The notes below the pieces were generated by a model. The model was not told the origin of the DNA. It was given only the letters and a program-made list of their open reading frames with translations, and searched no databases. The position numbers and the translations under genes were made by a program. This document shows, piece after piece, positions 10,261-21,299 of a DNA stretch of 64,000 nt (position 1 is its first letter; every line of letters starts with the position of its first letter). Source of the DNA: Tipula vernalis (taxonomy: Eukaryota > Arthropoda > Insecta > Diptera > Tipulidae); the NCBI GenBank assembly GCA_958295665.1, contig OY282559.1:133279241-133343240 (forward strand), read 5' to 3'.

Positions 10261-10510
10261 GGGGCCTATTCTCGAATTCCACATCCATTTTCCACATGTG
10301 GACATCTGTCAAAGTTAATAATTAATAATAATATTCGGTAATTCGTATATAAAACACATGCGGCATGGACATTTTCCTATATGGGGAATTTTTTCCACCT
10401 GCTTATACCCATTCGGAAATATTCCCTTAGTATCGAAAAAATTCGATTTTTATGAATTTTGAAAGTGGCCAACTGGGGAAAATGGATGTGGAATTCAAGA
10501 ATAGGGCCCC
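10261..10510. mobile_element. MITE, ~250 bp, with 34-bp terminal inverted repeats
   Basis: The ends are near-perfect inverted repeats: GGGGCCTATTCTCGAATTCC... at 10261-10293 and its complement, with GAATTCAAGAATAGGGCCCC, at 10477-10510. An empty site exists at 22281-22290, where repeat D reads ACCTGTTAGA without interruption. Here CCTG lies on both sides, suggesting a CCTG (or CTG) duplication. There is no coding capacity. The superfamily is not clear from the ends. Confidence 0.85.
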
Positions 10511-12930
10511 TGTTAGACCAACCTCGATATTCGATACCGTAAAGAGCAACACCATAAAAGCAATAAAATTATATTATACTGACTTGCTATTCAGATGCCT
10601 CCATAATAGTAATGAAAATGAAAAACTCGTCTCAATTTTCAATGTAATGATTTTTTATTTTTTTTGCATTGCAAATTGTATATTTTCATATGGTATATAG
10701 TTGTTATGTTTGATCGATAAAAATCTTAATTTTATTTTTTTAAATTAAATTTTCAGTTTCTTTTAAGACGCGCCAAACCAGCTTAACACATATACTATAT
10801 ATAAACAACAAATCCATTTCACTTTTGTGATATCGGATTAAAGCAAATTATAATTGCACTACATAATGTGTGGTGGCAATAAAACCAAAATTATTTATCC
10901 AAATAAAAAAAAAAAACTTTCTTGACGGGTTCAAGTTTAAATATCTGTGTACTCGCGGCTTTATATGCATCCAATTTCATTAAGATGCGTTAAAATTAAA
11001 ATTTACTTTCGTAGTTAATTTGTGTTTCGAGGCGGTCACGTCTCAAAATATTAGTTAGTTATTTATATATTGGTTTTTAAATGGTTGACCTATATTTAAG
11101 CTTAAACATGGAGTTAATGGATTTTAAGTGATTAAATCTTTGTAATATTGTGTATATAAAGATACATTCTATAATGACCTTACTGACATATGTGTGCATG
11201 TGTTATTTTGTTCATCTATAACTTTAATTAGTTGTCAAACAATTTTTTATTTTATATTTTTTGTTTTATAATGATTGATTATTATGCGCGCGTTTTTCTT
11301 TAGAATTAACCTTTAAGCGTAAAAAGTATAATTGAAATGTGTACGCGAGGCACGGTTATACCTTTAAGTATTTTTTTTTTTAATTTAATTTATTAAACAA
11401 ATACCAATTAAGGAAACTTCGGAATTGTATAAAATACTTCACATGGAATTCTAACCATAATCTGCTAACATGTGTTAATTCTAATAAGCTTATATAACAA
11501 AAAAAAAATTCTCATGCTCATTTTGAAATGTACATGTGCACGGCAAAATTTTGTTTGTTCTTCAACCACATCAAAATCATACAAAATCTTAAATCCTCCG
11601 CACCATCAAAATAGATAATGACTCTCCAAAAATTTGTTGATGATCGCCGTTGTGCCTCATGTAAAATTATTAAAATGAAAAGTGTTAAATCGATTCGCTT
11701 CTTAATAATAAAACGTCGTCGTACCATCGCCAATTTCTAATCAATTCGTGTCAAGAAGATTTGGTTACAACAAAAAAAAAAAACTTTGATTAAACTTTTA
11801 ATTTCATTAATCCGTCTTTCTACACGTACACTACTGGTATACGATACGATGGGAATTCATCCATAAATTATTGCTCAATGAAACAATGAGTGATCATACC
11901 GAACTGAAATTTCTTCCATATACGACGATGTATACATATAATTTAAAGATATATCTCGGAGTTTTAATTCAGTCGACTGGAAATTAATAATTAAAACAAA
12001 TAAAAGTTTTTTTTTGTTTGTTTGTTTAGTTTTCGATTTTGATTTGGATTAAAATTCGTGGTAAAAATTGAAAGTTAATTGAACTTAATGGTTTCATATA
12101 AACGTTAAGTGTTTTTTTTATATGTGCGTTGTGTAACTGTAGAGTGCGATGCTTGAAATGACTTATCTTCACAATTGTTTTGTATATCGAGAGGTTTGGA
12201 ATGAAAATAGAAATTTTTGAAGTTTTAAAAGTGATAATTCTGTTTTTCTTAAAATAATATAATTTTTAATTTGAGTCTCTAGGAACTTGAAGCGGTTTGA
12301 TGATCTAGACATAAAATTTTAAGTATGCTCTCATAGTTTTAATTTGGGCGTTTCGTAGGTTGAAAAGAACGTATTTATAGTTTAATAAAATATTCTATAC
12401 GATATAAGCTTAATTTTAACCATTTTTGAGTATTTCCTGCCACTTTAGAACTGCTTAATCTGAACTTTGCTGAAATAATAAATTTGTAGTATAGATGGTA
12501 TTATGGACGCCTTAAGGTGTCATCTATTGAATTTAACGTGATTGATTACGCTTGAGATAACAATCATGTGAAGAGTTTTTAGAGCCTGATTTGGGTTTAT
12601 CTTAAATACTAGGCGGTTTAATCTTTGAAATGTTTTATCTTGATCGTAATCTACAAATTCACGCTACTATAGTACTAAAGAAAACAAATTCCTGAAGCAT
12701 ATGAGAGTACAACCCAAAATTCAACGGATGTAAAGTTCCTCCTAGAATTACAATATAATATTTGTCTTAGAAATGTTTATTCCTGAGAATGCATTAATAA
12801 AAATAATAAATCTCTCGTTATTACGAATTTTTAAGTCAGAACATTATTCTGCAGCAAACATACATTGCTTGAATTTATCTTCCGTGTTGCATCCCTATAT
12901 GTAAGTTTATAACAAATTTAATTTAAAAAA
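10511..12930. other. AT-rich, no gene or repeat recognised
   Basis: About 2.4 kb of AT-rich sequence with many homopolymer runs. I found no conserved protein motif, splice-flanked exon, tRNA or strong repeat on either strand. Short open frames here look random. Confidence 0.5.
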
Positions 12931-13353
12931 ATTTTCAATTTGGCCCAAATATCGTACCCAAGTTACCACAAATTATCGTGAGTAGCTGGGAGAACCGCTC
13001 TAACCAATCTGGCTGAAACACCGTACTCAAGTTACCACATATTTTTGTCTTACGACAAACGTGCTGCGTCCTATATTTATCGTTTAGATTTTTGGAATTT
13101 GTAACTACTAATACAAATATATGTCCACTTGGGTACGATATTCGGGCCAGATTGATTAAATTTTTAAAATCCATTTATTGACGGATCATGCCTGTCCTAG
13201 GCCACTTATCATCTAGATTTTCGGAAGTTACGTTTTTTGGTTAGAAAGGATCCTCGACTATGCATAGAAATACGTGGCCACTTAAGTTCGATATTTGGGC
13301 CTGATTGATAAACTTTTTAGATTTAAATTGCGTCTAAACTTACATAAAGGGAA
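12931..13353. repeat. ~168-bp degenerate tandem repeat, left half (split by element B)
   Basis: Units share CATGCCTGTCCTAGG, TCTAGATTTTYGGAAGTT, a GGTTAGAA...GGATC segment and TTGGGTACGATATTTGGGCC-like phrases. The array is interrupted by retrotransposon B at 13354 and resumes at 15482. Units are diverged, with lengths about 150-190 bases. Confidence 0.75.
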
Positions 13354-13375
13354 ACGTGCATGGAAACATTGGAAA

Positions 13376-14510
13376 AGATGGTGGATGTATTTATACGATC
13401 AAAAATTAAACCCAGCAATTGGGCAATGTCACAGCCTTGCACGCTTTGGTACGCACAATTTAGAAGTCAATTTACTCGCAGGAGTTCTGTATGGTCTCAT
13501 TCCTCGGTATTGAAGGCGCCTTTAATAACGTAAAGACGGAGGCGATCATGGAGGGATTGTCAGCTTTGAAGGTGGATTACTCTATAAGTAGGTTGATTAA
13601 TCATATGCTGTTTAACAGGGTTATTACCTCAGAACTGGGAGAGTCCACAATTAGAAGGCGGGTGCTAAGAGAAACCCCGCAGGGAGGTGTAATGTCCCCT
13701 TCTCTCTGGAGTATAGTGATTAACGAATTGCTGTAGGAACTGGAGAGAGAGAGAGGGTATTGGTTGTAGGGTACGCAGTTGATGTAGCGATAGCGGTATC
13801 AGGTAAATATTTGGACACGATTAGAGATGCTATGCAGAATGCACTATTGATCGTTACCAAATGGGCCAGCAAATGTGGATTAGGGATCAACCCGTCCAAG
13901 ACAGAGCTGGTACTTTTTACCAGGAAGTATAAAATTCTGGTAGTTTGCCCGCCTACGATAAACGGCACTAGACTGACTTTTTCTGATAGAGCGAGATTCT
14001 TGGGCATAATCTTGGACAGTAAACGCAGCTAGATGCCTAACACGTTAGAGAGGGAAAATAAGGCCACTGTAGCTATTTACTCGTGCAGGAACGCCATAGG
14101 TAAGAGATGGGGTTTGAAACCAGAGCTGGTACCCTGGCTGTATACTGCCGTAGTGAGACCTGTACTTATGTACGGAGTGGGCGTGTGGTGACCAGCTCTG
14201 GGCAAGGTAAGATACAGGATTAGAATGGAAAGGGTGCAAAGAACGGCGTGCATGCTTATAAGCGGGGCGCTTAGGACGACACCTACTCGCGCCTTGGGGG
14301 TTATGTTCCACCTTATTCCAGTAGAGGTTTTTGGTAAGCAGAAGGCAGCCGAGGTGGCTATGCGACTTACGGCTGTCGCTCAGTGGAAGTGTCTGCAGGT
14401 GGGGCACTCGACGATAGTTGGATCACTAAGGGATGAACTGATTAATCTAGATTATGTTATACCAACTTTGTGTTTCGATAAAGGGTTCCGGACCGTCTGT
14501 CCTTCAAGGG
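13376..14510 (+). pseudogene. Reverse transcriptase remnant of element B
   Basis: Motif A is seen as MVSFLGIEGAFNNV (13491 on; the metal-binding Asp of FLDIEGAF is Gly). Motif B is TPQGGVMSPSLW. Motif C reads YAVDVAIAV, so the second catalytic Asp position of YADD is disturbed. The thumb follows with NPSKTELVLF, FLGIILDSKR and an RTACMLISGALRTTPT block. Premature stops at about 13506, 13735, 14030 and 14190 separate the parts. No activity is expected. Confidence 0.85.
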
Positions 14511-14519
14511 AATCCTGGA

Positions 14520-15293
14520 GCGACGGATCATTATTGGAAAACGAGGCAGTGCAATTTTTCACGGACGGCTATAAGCTAGATGGTAAGGTAGGAGCCGAAG
14601 TCTTCTGTGAGAAGCTTAATGTTAATATTTCTGTTCGTCTTCCTGACTACTGCAGCGTGTAGCAAGCTGAAGTGGTGGCGATCGGAGAAGTCGTGACATG
14701 GTTGAAGCAAAATGTGGTATCAGTAAGGGATATCGCAATTTATGTGGACAGTCAGGCGGCAGTCAGGTCACTAGAAACGGTTTGTCTGAGGTCACGGGTG
14801 GCGCTGGATTGTCGATCATCTCTCAATGAGATGAGCGAGTATTTCAGTATCCAGACAATCTGGGTCCCTGGTCACTCGGACATCACGTGGAACTGCAGGG
14901 CGGACGAACTAGCTAGGTACGGTACGACTCCAGATGCAAACGGAAAGGGCAGGTCTGGGGAGGCCTATAGCAGCGCTCAAATTGGCGCTCAGTAGAAAGG
15001 TATTAGCCTTGACAAATGAGAGATGGACCAACACTCTCACGTGCAGGGTACCAAAACAGGTTTGGCCAAAACTGGACTTGCGGCGCTCCAAGGCACTGAT
15101 ATCCCTGGGAAGACGAGAGTTAGGTTTGGTCTTAGGGATACTGACAGGACACTGCCTTTTTGGGGAACACGCGAGAAGGCTGGGTCTACAGACAAATGAC
15201 TTTTGTAGAAGTTGCATGGACGAGGAGGAGGAAGAGACTATAGACCACTTCCTATGCTCGTGTCCGGCACTATCACACATAAAACATAAATAA
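14520..15293 (+). pseudogene. RNase H and C-terminal knuckle of element B
   Basis: The RNase H core is visible as VQFFTDGYKLDGKVGAEVF, QAEVVAIGEVV, then IYVDSQAAVRSL and IWVPGHSDITWNCRADELAR, which carry the acidic residues expected in this fold. A stop (TAG at 14660) splits it. The tail (about 15080-15290) reads GLVLGILTGHCLFGEHARRLG and CRSCMDEEEEETIDHFLCSCP. This is a Cys/His knuckle shared with family A, at 31747-31998. In the parent element RNase H removes the RNA template. Confidence 0.85.
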
Positions 15294-15481
15294 TTGGGTG
15301 TGTACGGTATGGACAGCCTTTCGGAACTCGTGAACTGTGGAATACGAGATATTTTACGCTACATAAGTAGCACTGGATGGTTTCAGGGGTAAAGGGGAGA
15401 TAAGATCCTGTGGTATCACAATGGGCCACTATTGGCCTAAGTGTGCGATAGCAGCCACTCTAACCTAACCTAACCCTAACC

Positions 15482-15890
15482 TACATAAAGGGAAGGGACA
15501 TGCCTGTCCTAGGTCATCCATCGTCTAGATTTTTGGAAGTTGTTATGTTTTTTTGGTTAGAATGGATTCTCCACTACCCCAAAAAATATATGACTACTTG
15601 GGTATGGTCTTTGGACCAGACTGGAAAATTTTTTTAAAATCAAATATCGTTTCGACTTTCATATAGGAATTGGGACGCAGAACGCTTACCCTAAGTTACT
15701 TATCGTTTGTTTTCGTTAGAGGGGATCTCCACTACCCAAAAAAAAAATATATGAAATTGGGTACGATCTTTAGGCAAGATTGACATACTTTTCAAAATCA
15801 AATATCGTTTGGACCTACATATAGGGACGGGGCATATCTGTCCTAAGTCATGTATCTTCCAGAATTTTGGAAGTTGTTATTTTTTTTTGG
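15482..15890. repeat. ~168-bp degenerate tandem repeat, right half
   Basis: The array seen at 12931-13353 resumes after element B, with unit landmarks (CATGCCTGTCCTAGG or its variants) at about 15499, 15671 and 15834. Spacing is 163-172 bases. Confidence 0.75.
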
Positions 15891-15899
15891 TTTGAAAAG

Positions 15900-16909
15900 A
15901 CGCTTGGATCAAGCTTTGGGCAAAATTTATTTTTTTGATTATCGTCATGAAAAAGTTCAAGCCATACCGAGCCATGTTCGAGAAATCCCCAAATGGCGAC
16001 GAAAATTGGGTATATGGCAGTTATGAGTACTTCACCAGAAATTAAACAAAGCTCATTTCAGTTGCCAGCGCTTGTTTGGCAAACAAGAGATGTGAACCCG
16101 CCAATGATACTCTGGCTTTACCTGACAAATATCATTTATTCGGCATTTGTATGGTTTACGAAAACAGAGCAAATCGATGCTTCCCCATTACTGGACAAGA
16201 TTCAGAGATTAATCTTTCTAGGTGAAAACGCCCCACTGCTGTTTATAGAAAAATGGGACTTCCACATCTGAAAGGTGGCTGGTTCAAGAGCTATAAACCT
16301 AAAAACAACAAATCAGATTGAAAGTTTCAGATCAGGATATAATAGAATACTAGGCAAATTACATGGTGGAAAAATCATTCAATTGTCCGAGGAACCTCAC
16401 ATTTAGGCTTCCCGAGAAAAAGCTAGTGGATACCATTACATCCTCCCTACTCGACAGGTCAAAAATATTCTAGAGTGATGTGGGGTTGCTACTGTAACCG
16501 CATAGAACTGTCTTGTTTAGAACTACCGATCACTCCAAGAGAGCCGAATTGTACTTTTCTCCTAGGAATTGAGAACTAAAATGGAAGAAGGCCCTCTGGA
16601 AGTCTTTCACTGGGACGAAACAATACAACTCATTTAATGGTCATTTAAAAGTAATGGAGAGGTATCTAATAGACCGCTGCAGATTTGGTTAAAATGAGAC
16701 ATCCGAATATTTACTATTTACATGTAATGCCATCGCCTTTAAAAGAGACGTACAATATACCGCACTGGTTGTAGTGCAGAGTTTGACTCTCTTGTAACCA
16801 AAATAAGACCACAATTTCTAGATGAGAGAAGTTAACCGCCTCTTTACGTTATATTAAAGAACTAAAAGAAATCATTTGGCTGAATCTTTCAAAAAAAAAA
16901 AAAAAAAAT
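15900..16909 (+). mobile_element. Non-LTR retrotransposon fragment E2, 5'-truncated with poly(A)
   Basis: A degenerate frame from about 16030 reads PMILWLYLTNIIYSAFVWF and LLDKIQRLIFLG, which correspond to the reverse transcriptase thumb block (MIYWSFITIIRG... LLNKIQ) of element E1. Further on, LWKSFTGTKQYNSF and CRFG.NETSEYLLFTCNA resemble the C-terminal knuckle. The fragment ends in 18 A at about 16892-16909. The RNase H domain between these parts appears deleted or unrecognisable. Upstream boundary uncertain. Confidence 0.65.
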
Positions 16910-16954
16910 ATAAAGAGCTGAAACCTCACGTGGTGAGCAGGTCTTCGGCTCTGA

Positions 16955-19020
16955 AAATTAACTTAACTCCCAAAGCAATCCTTAACTGATCCTCTTAACT
17001 CGATTTTCAGCTCAATCTCCAACTCAATTTACAATCCAACCTCCAACTCAATCGCAACGCAATCCTAAACGCAATTATTAAATCATCCGTCAACCCAATA
17101 CTCAAACTCAAAATCAACTTTCAAATCAACCTTTAACCTAATTTCAAATTAATCCCAAATAATTCCCCAACTGAACCTCTCTCAACCTGGCTCGAACCAA
17201 ACTCCAATCGTCTAATCAACTCAACCCCAAACTCAACGTTCAACTCAAATCCTAAATCGTCACGGTTTGATAACTACATGCGTCTGTGAACTCAACCGAA
17301 TCTAACTTTCAACTCAACACATAACTCTCTCATAAAAAATCCGCAACTGAACCTCAGTTCAACCCCAACTTAAGTCCGAACTGAACTGTCAACCCCAAAC
17401 TCAATCCCTAAACCAACACGGTAGAAAACTGCATGTGTCTATGAACTCAAATCAATCCTAACTTAACCTCTAACTCGACCCTCAACTTAACCTGAAACTA
17501 AAGGTAAACTCTATCGTCAAATCAATGCGACTCAAGAAACTACATTGTAAGACTCCTACTCAACTCAATCCCAATTCAACTCCAACTCAACTGCAACTCA
17601 GCCGCAGTCGGACCCCAACTCAACCTTAACTTAACCCTTAACCCTTAACTAAATGCATTCATAAAGTCAACACAAGCTAACTTTAATTCAAAACACAAAT
17701 AAATCCCCAGATGAACTGCTTCATGAACTACTCAACCCCAATTCAGCTCGCAATTGGAACAAAGCTAAACCGTCAACTCAACCACAAACTCAACTATCAA
17801 AGCAGCATTTATAAAATATTGATCAGCTGCTCACTGAGCCTTAATCCAAACCCAACTCAACTCTAACTCAAGCGGCAACTTAACTCAACCTCCGACTCAA
17901 CCTTACACTCAACCACAAATTTAAGGCCCAACTCAATCTTCAAACCACCATACCATATACACAAAATTGGTAAATAATAATATAAATAGGTGATTTTGGG
18001 TCAATTCAAGGTACAGCTTCCAAAAGCTTTTCAATTCTTCTTTTTGACCATAGAAACAGATGGGGAAAAATTTCAAATCGGACAAGCCTTTCTCGAGGTA
18101 CCAAGCTTGCAGACAAAGAGAAGGGCGGACTTTTGCGAAATTGTTTAAGAAATTGTTTTAGAAACGCTACAAAACTATTGCGTTTGCACGGTGAATCAAC
18201 AAATCCAAATTGCATGTAAATCAATAGAAGTTTTCCAGGGTACTTTGATTTGCAGCAATTGTTTCCTATTTTTTGCTCCTGCGGATTCTATAATCGGCAT
18301 AAATGTTTGTCATTTTTGAAACCATTTTAATATTTTTGGTCCTTTTGGACCGAAATTAATTCTATAGCTTTTTAGACTTGGCCGAATTAACCTGACCAAA
18401 ATTATTCAAATCCTCTCAAAAATGATCAAACATTTTGTTGGTCCAAACCCACTGGATATCTGGGTGTCTGTATGTACCTAAGGTATCTCAAGAAAGTTCT
18501 CGCCAATCTCTTTCTAAGGTCAAGGCGGAGAATTTTGGAAGCTGCACATCAACAGAATCGGGTTACCTATTTACGAATTGACCCAAAACGATGTGGTGAA
18601 ATAAGTATTGTCACGTCGACCAATTTTCCATATGTGCTGGTTTGATGATTGAGTTTGGGCGTTGAGTTTGGTTCTCTTTGCGGGTTTAATTGGGGTTGAG
18701 TTAGAATTGACCATGTTGATTTGAGAGTTTAGTGCGCAACTCAGAGTTGGAGCTCAACTCTCAAAGAGATTGGAAGTTAGTTTGAGGTTGATTTAAGAGG
18801 TTGAACTAGAGTATGGTTGAAGTAGAGTAAAATTAAGTTGGGAATTTATTTGGGGTTGTATTCAGGGTTCAGTTGGAAGTTGAGTTCATGTAAGAATATG
18901 GTGTTTAGAGTGGCGTTGATTTGAGGATTGAATTGGATGTTCAGTTTGAGGTTAAGTTGAGGGTTGAAATGGGAGTCAGGTTAGAGTTAGGGTTATGTTG
19001 AGTTTATAGGCAGGTCAAGT
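16955..19020. mobile_element. Foldback-like structure with long inverted arms of CTCAAC/GTTGAG repeats
   Basis: From about 16960 to 17950 the plus strand is a degenerate tandem array of CTCAACYCCAA-like units. From 18640 to 19015 the complementary unit (GGGGTTGAGTT) is arrayed. The inner ends of both arms are also complementary: CCCAACTCAATCTTCAAACC with GGTCAATTC and CAGCTTCCAAAA at 17929-18036 pairs with GAAGCTGCAC, GAATTGACCCAAAACG and GGTTTGATGATTGAG at 18538-18660. A ~500-base single-copy middle (18040-18535) separates them. This architecture is that of foldback (FB) elements. No transposase was seen. The right arm recurs at 22295-24240 and at 37135-37985. Confidence 0.65.
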
Positions 19021-19189
19021 TTTCTGACCATGTTTGTTTAGCTCGCGATTTATTTGGGGGGATTCACAACATTCGAAGAACCTTCCTTCTGCCCTTTGAT
19101 ATTTGTCACTTGCGCGCGATCCAGCTCTGTTTGATCGCCATTTAAATGTGTTGTTTGATCATGCTCGGCAGAACCCGACTATTGCGAAG

Positions 19190-19567
19190 ATGCACAATTA
19201 ACACAATTTCTGTTCTCATTTGCCATTTCACTTGCACTTTTCTGCTAAAATGAAATCACACCAATCGGCAATCGTTTCTCTTTCTCTCAGCAAATATGAC
19301 ATTGGGCTGCGGCATACTAAACAAATTAGTAGCCCTGTCGATAAAAATATGTATCATAATACAATTTTTTGCCAAAAGCTCAGAAAAATAATGCTTTTTA
19401 ATTATTAGAGGACTGTTATTAGAGGCATAAGGAAATTTTAGTGAAGTATAATGCAGGAAAATAAATGATATTGAACGAAATCGAAGAAACGAACCAATCA
19501 CATTATGGAGATTTTAAAGTGAGCATGATGTTATGAGAGAATTAAGCTTGATTAATCACGGCTGATT
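19190..19567. repeat. Interspersed repeat D, copy 2
   Basis: This matches 5178-5400 joined directly to 10093-10245, so it is an uninterrupted form of the repeat that hosts the microsatellite and the R1 element. It ends in AATCACGGCTGATT, which is repeated as AATCAAGACTGATT at 22253 after element E1. Confidence 0.75.
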
Positions 19568-19576
19568 GTCCCTTTT

Positions 19577-20191
19577 ATGAGAAGGAAAAACCTTGCGCTT
19601 ACAGCTCCCTCGTTAAACGATACTACTGTTCCTTTTTCCAGCGAGGTTAAATATCTAGGGGTTATCCTAGATCGAAAACTGAACTGGAACCAACATTTGT
19701 TGAAAGTTCAAAATAGAGCCACCAAGGCTTTCTGGGCCTGTCAAAGACTCTATGGCCGTTCTTGGGGACTACAACCAAAAATGATCTACTGGTCATTTAT
19801 TACAATCATTAGGGGTATGTATGGTGTATGGTGGTCTAAAACTGAGCAGAAGGCAACCCAAACATTATTGAATAAGATTCAGCATATAGGCTGCATCGGT
19901 GTTACGGGCTCAATGAAATCATGTACAACCGGTGCGATGGAGTCACTTCTAGGACTGACACCGTTGTACATGCATGTTAGAAAGGATGCTGCAATTATGG
20001 CCCTAAAAACGCAACGGAAGAAATATCAAACCAGGCAATACCAGGACCCTACCATAGGAATGCCTTCCGACTGTATGCCAGCTAAACTGCACTTCCACAA
20101 AACATTCTGTGTTAGGTTATCTGTATATAAATTTTGGTCCCAAATTTCCTCACTGCCTCATGAGAATTTTGTATACGTACAAGGAGTATAA
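19577..20191 (+). pseudogene. Reverse transcriptase C-terminal part of element E1
   Basis: A 204-residue frame reads EVKYLGVILDRKLNWNQHL, then RATKAFWACQRLYGRSWGL, KMIYWSFITIIRGMYGVWW and GAMESLLGLTPLYMHVRKDA. These are the conserved thumb and post-thumb blocks of jockey/LOA-type reverse transcriptases. The catalytic palm is missing because of 5' truncation. The frame is interrupted by the downstream insertion at about 20165. Confidence 0.85.
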
Positions 20192-21250
20192 GATACATTT
20201 TGTTATTGTGTTCTGTCATTTTCGTTGTTTGTATTAATGTATCGCTTTGTGACGGTAAGTATCAAAAATAAGCCAATCGGTTGAAATCGGGAAAAATTTT
20301 TGATGCTTATGCTCACGTGTGAGAATATTTCACTTGCTATGAAGCAGGAGAATTAACAATACTGTGTTGTTCGTTGTAAGTATTTTTTGAATATTCTACT
20401 TCTAGTAAAGTTCTATTATTGTATAATAAAAAAATGTTTTTCTTTAGTCTTAACTTATCATGTTTGTTTATTAATTTTGTAGGTTTCGTGTTGCAAAAGC
20501 AGATTCATTTTTTCTTAAAAACTTAATTAAATCAATCAAATATTGTGTAAGTACAGTTTACATTACGTAAAGGTTACTAAAAATACTTACACTCAAACAC
20601 ATTCAAAATACATAATGTAAACTGTACTTTCACAATATTTGATTGATTTAATTCATTTTAATAGTAAAGCCATCATAAAATTCTGTTGAAAATTTGATAA
20701 ATTTGAACAAATCGAGAATAATCGCAATTTGTTTTAACAAGCTGTATTCGAAATTGATAATACGAAACCTTTTTTACGTACAGCGTCACATACATATGTA
20801 TGTACCTATTATTAAAACTCTTTTTTCTTATTCCTTTATTTTCTGTTTATCTTGCTAACTACTACATGCATATTATACATTTTTCCAATGCCATATGGAA
20901 CGTAAACAAAATCATATGGGATTTTCAAATTCATTATTTTACATCGTCTTTATTCTCAATTTAAACGAAATTTTTTTTTATAAATATAAATAATTTGAAA
21001 TTAAATATATCGAATTGCAGGTTATACACAATTTTAATTGAAATTAATAAAATTTTAATACACAATTTTGCATTTTAGTCAATTGATTTTTTTTCAAAAA
21101 TCGTCATCTTCGTGTCCTTTTAAAAATTTCATTCGTATACTAAACCTTAATTATTCTCAACAAAGAACACAAAATAACTATACGAAAAACTAAAAAGAGC
21201 ATTCGAACACACACACAATAACTAATACCATTACGATCCGGTAATTCTCG
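20165..21250. mobile_element. 1.1-kb AT-rich insertion inside E1, flanked by 17-bp direct repeats
   Basis: CCTCACTGCCTCATGAG (20148-20164) and CCTCACCGACTCATGAG (21251-21267) flank the segment; the last eight bases are identical. Joining the flanks restores the expected spacing between reverse transcriptase and RNase H of E1, so this is an insertion. It has no recognisable coding region. Inside it are a strong hairpin (20525-20653) and a pair of weaker inverted matches near 20202 and 21176. The type of element is unknown. Confidence 0.65.
20525..20653. repeat. 41-bp inverted repeat (hairpin), one mismatch
   Basis: Bases 20525-20565 and 20613-20653 are reverse complements with one mismatch. 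The arms begin AATTAAATCAATCAAATATT. A 47-base loop separates them. It may be a tiny MITE or a hairpin nested within the insertion. Confidence 0.9.
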
Positions 21251-21299
21251 CCTCACCGACTCATGAGACGACTAAAATTTATGTCCTGACCGGGATGTG

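Larger units (their letters stand above)
13354..15481 (+). mobile_element. LOA-like non-LTR retrotransposon B, 5'-truncated, with 13-bp target-site duplication
   Basis: The insertion is bounded by the perfect direct repeat TACATAAAGGGAA (13341-13353 and 15482-15494). It starts inside the reverse transcriptase, continues through thumb and RNase H, has a C-terminal Cys knuckle, and ends with a TAACCTAACC-type tail. Gene order and similarity to family A place it in the same LOA/I-type group, but it is a distinct family. Stops and frameshifts break the reading frame into at least seven pieces, and the YADD box is mutated. 5' truncation with a short duplication is the usual product of target-primed reverse transcription. 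Confidence 0.88.

Noticed and set aside
14045..14407. Minus-strand open frame opposite element B
   Set aside because: It lies antisense to the clearly recognisable reverse transcriptase thumb and has no motif.
15450..15483. TAACC repeats as true interstitial telomeric DNA
   Set aside because: They sit exactly at the 3' end of element B inside its target-site duplication, so they are the element tail. Flies also lack simple telomerase repeats.
16955..17950. CTCAACYCCAA arrays as a telomeric or centromeric satellite
   Set aside because: Units are too diverged and are arranged as inverted arms with paired inner ends, which fits a foldback structure better.
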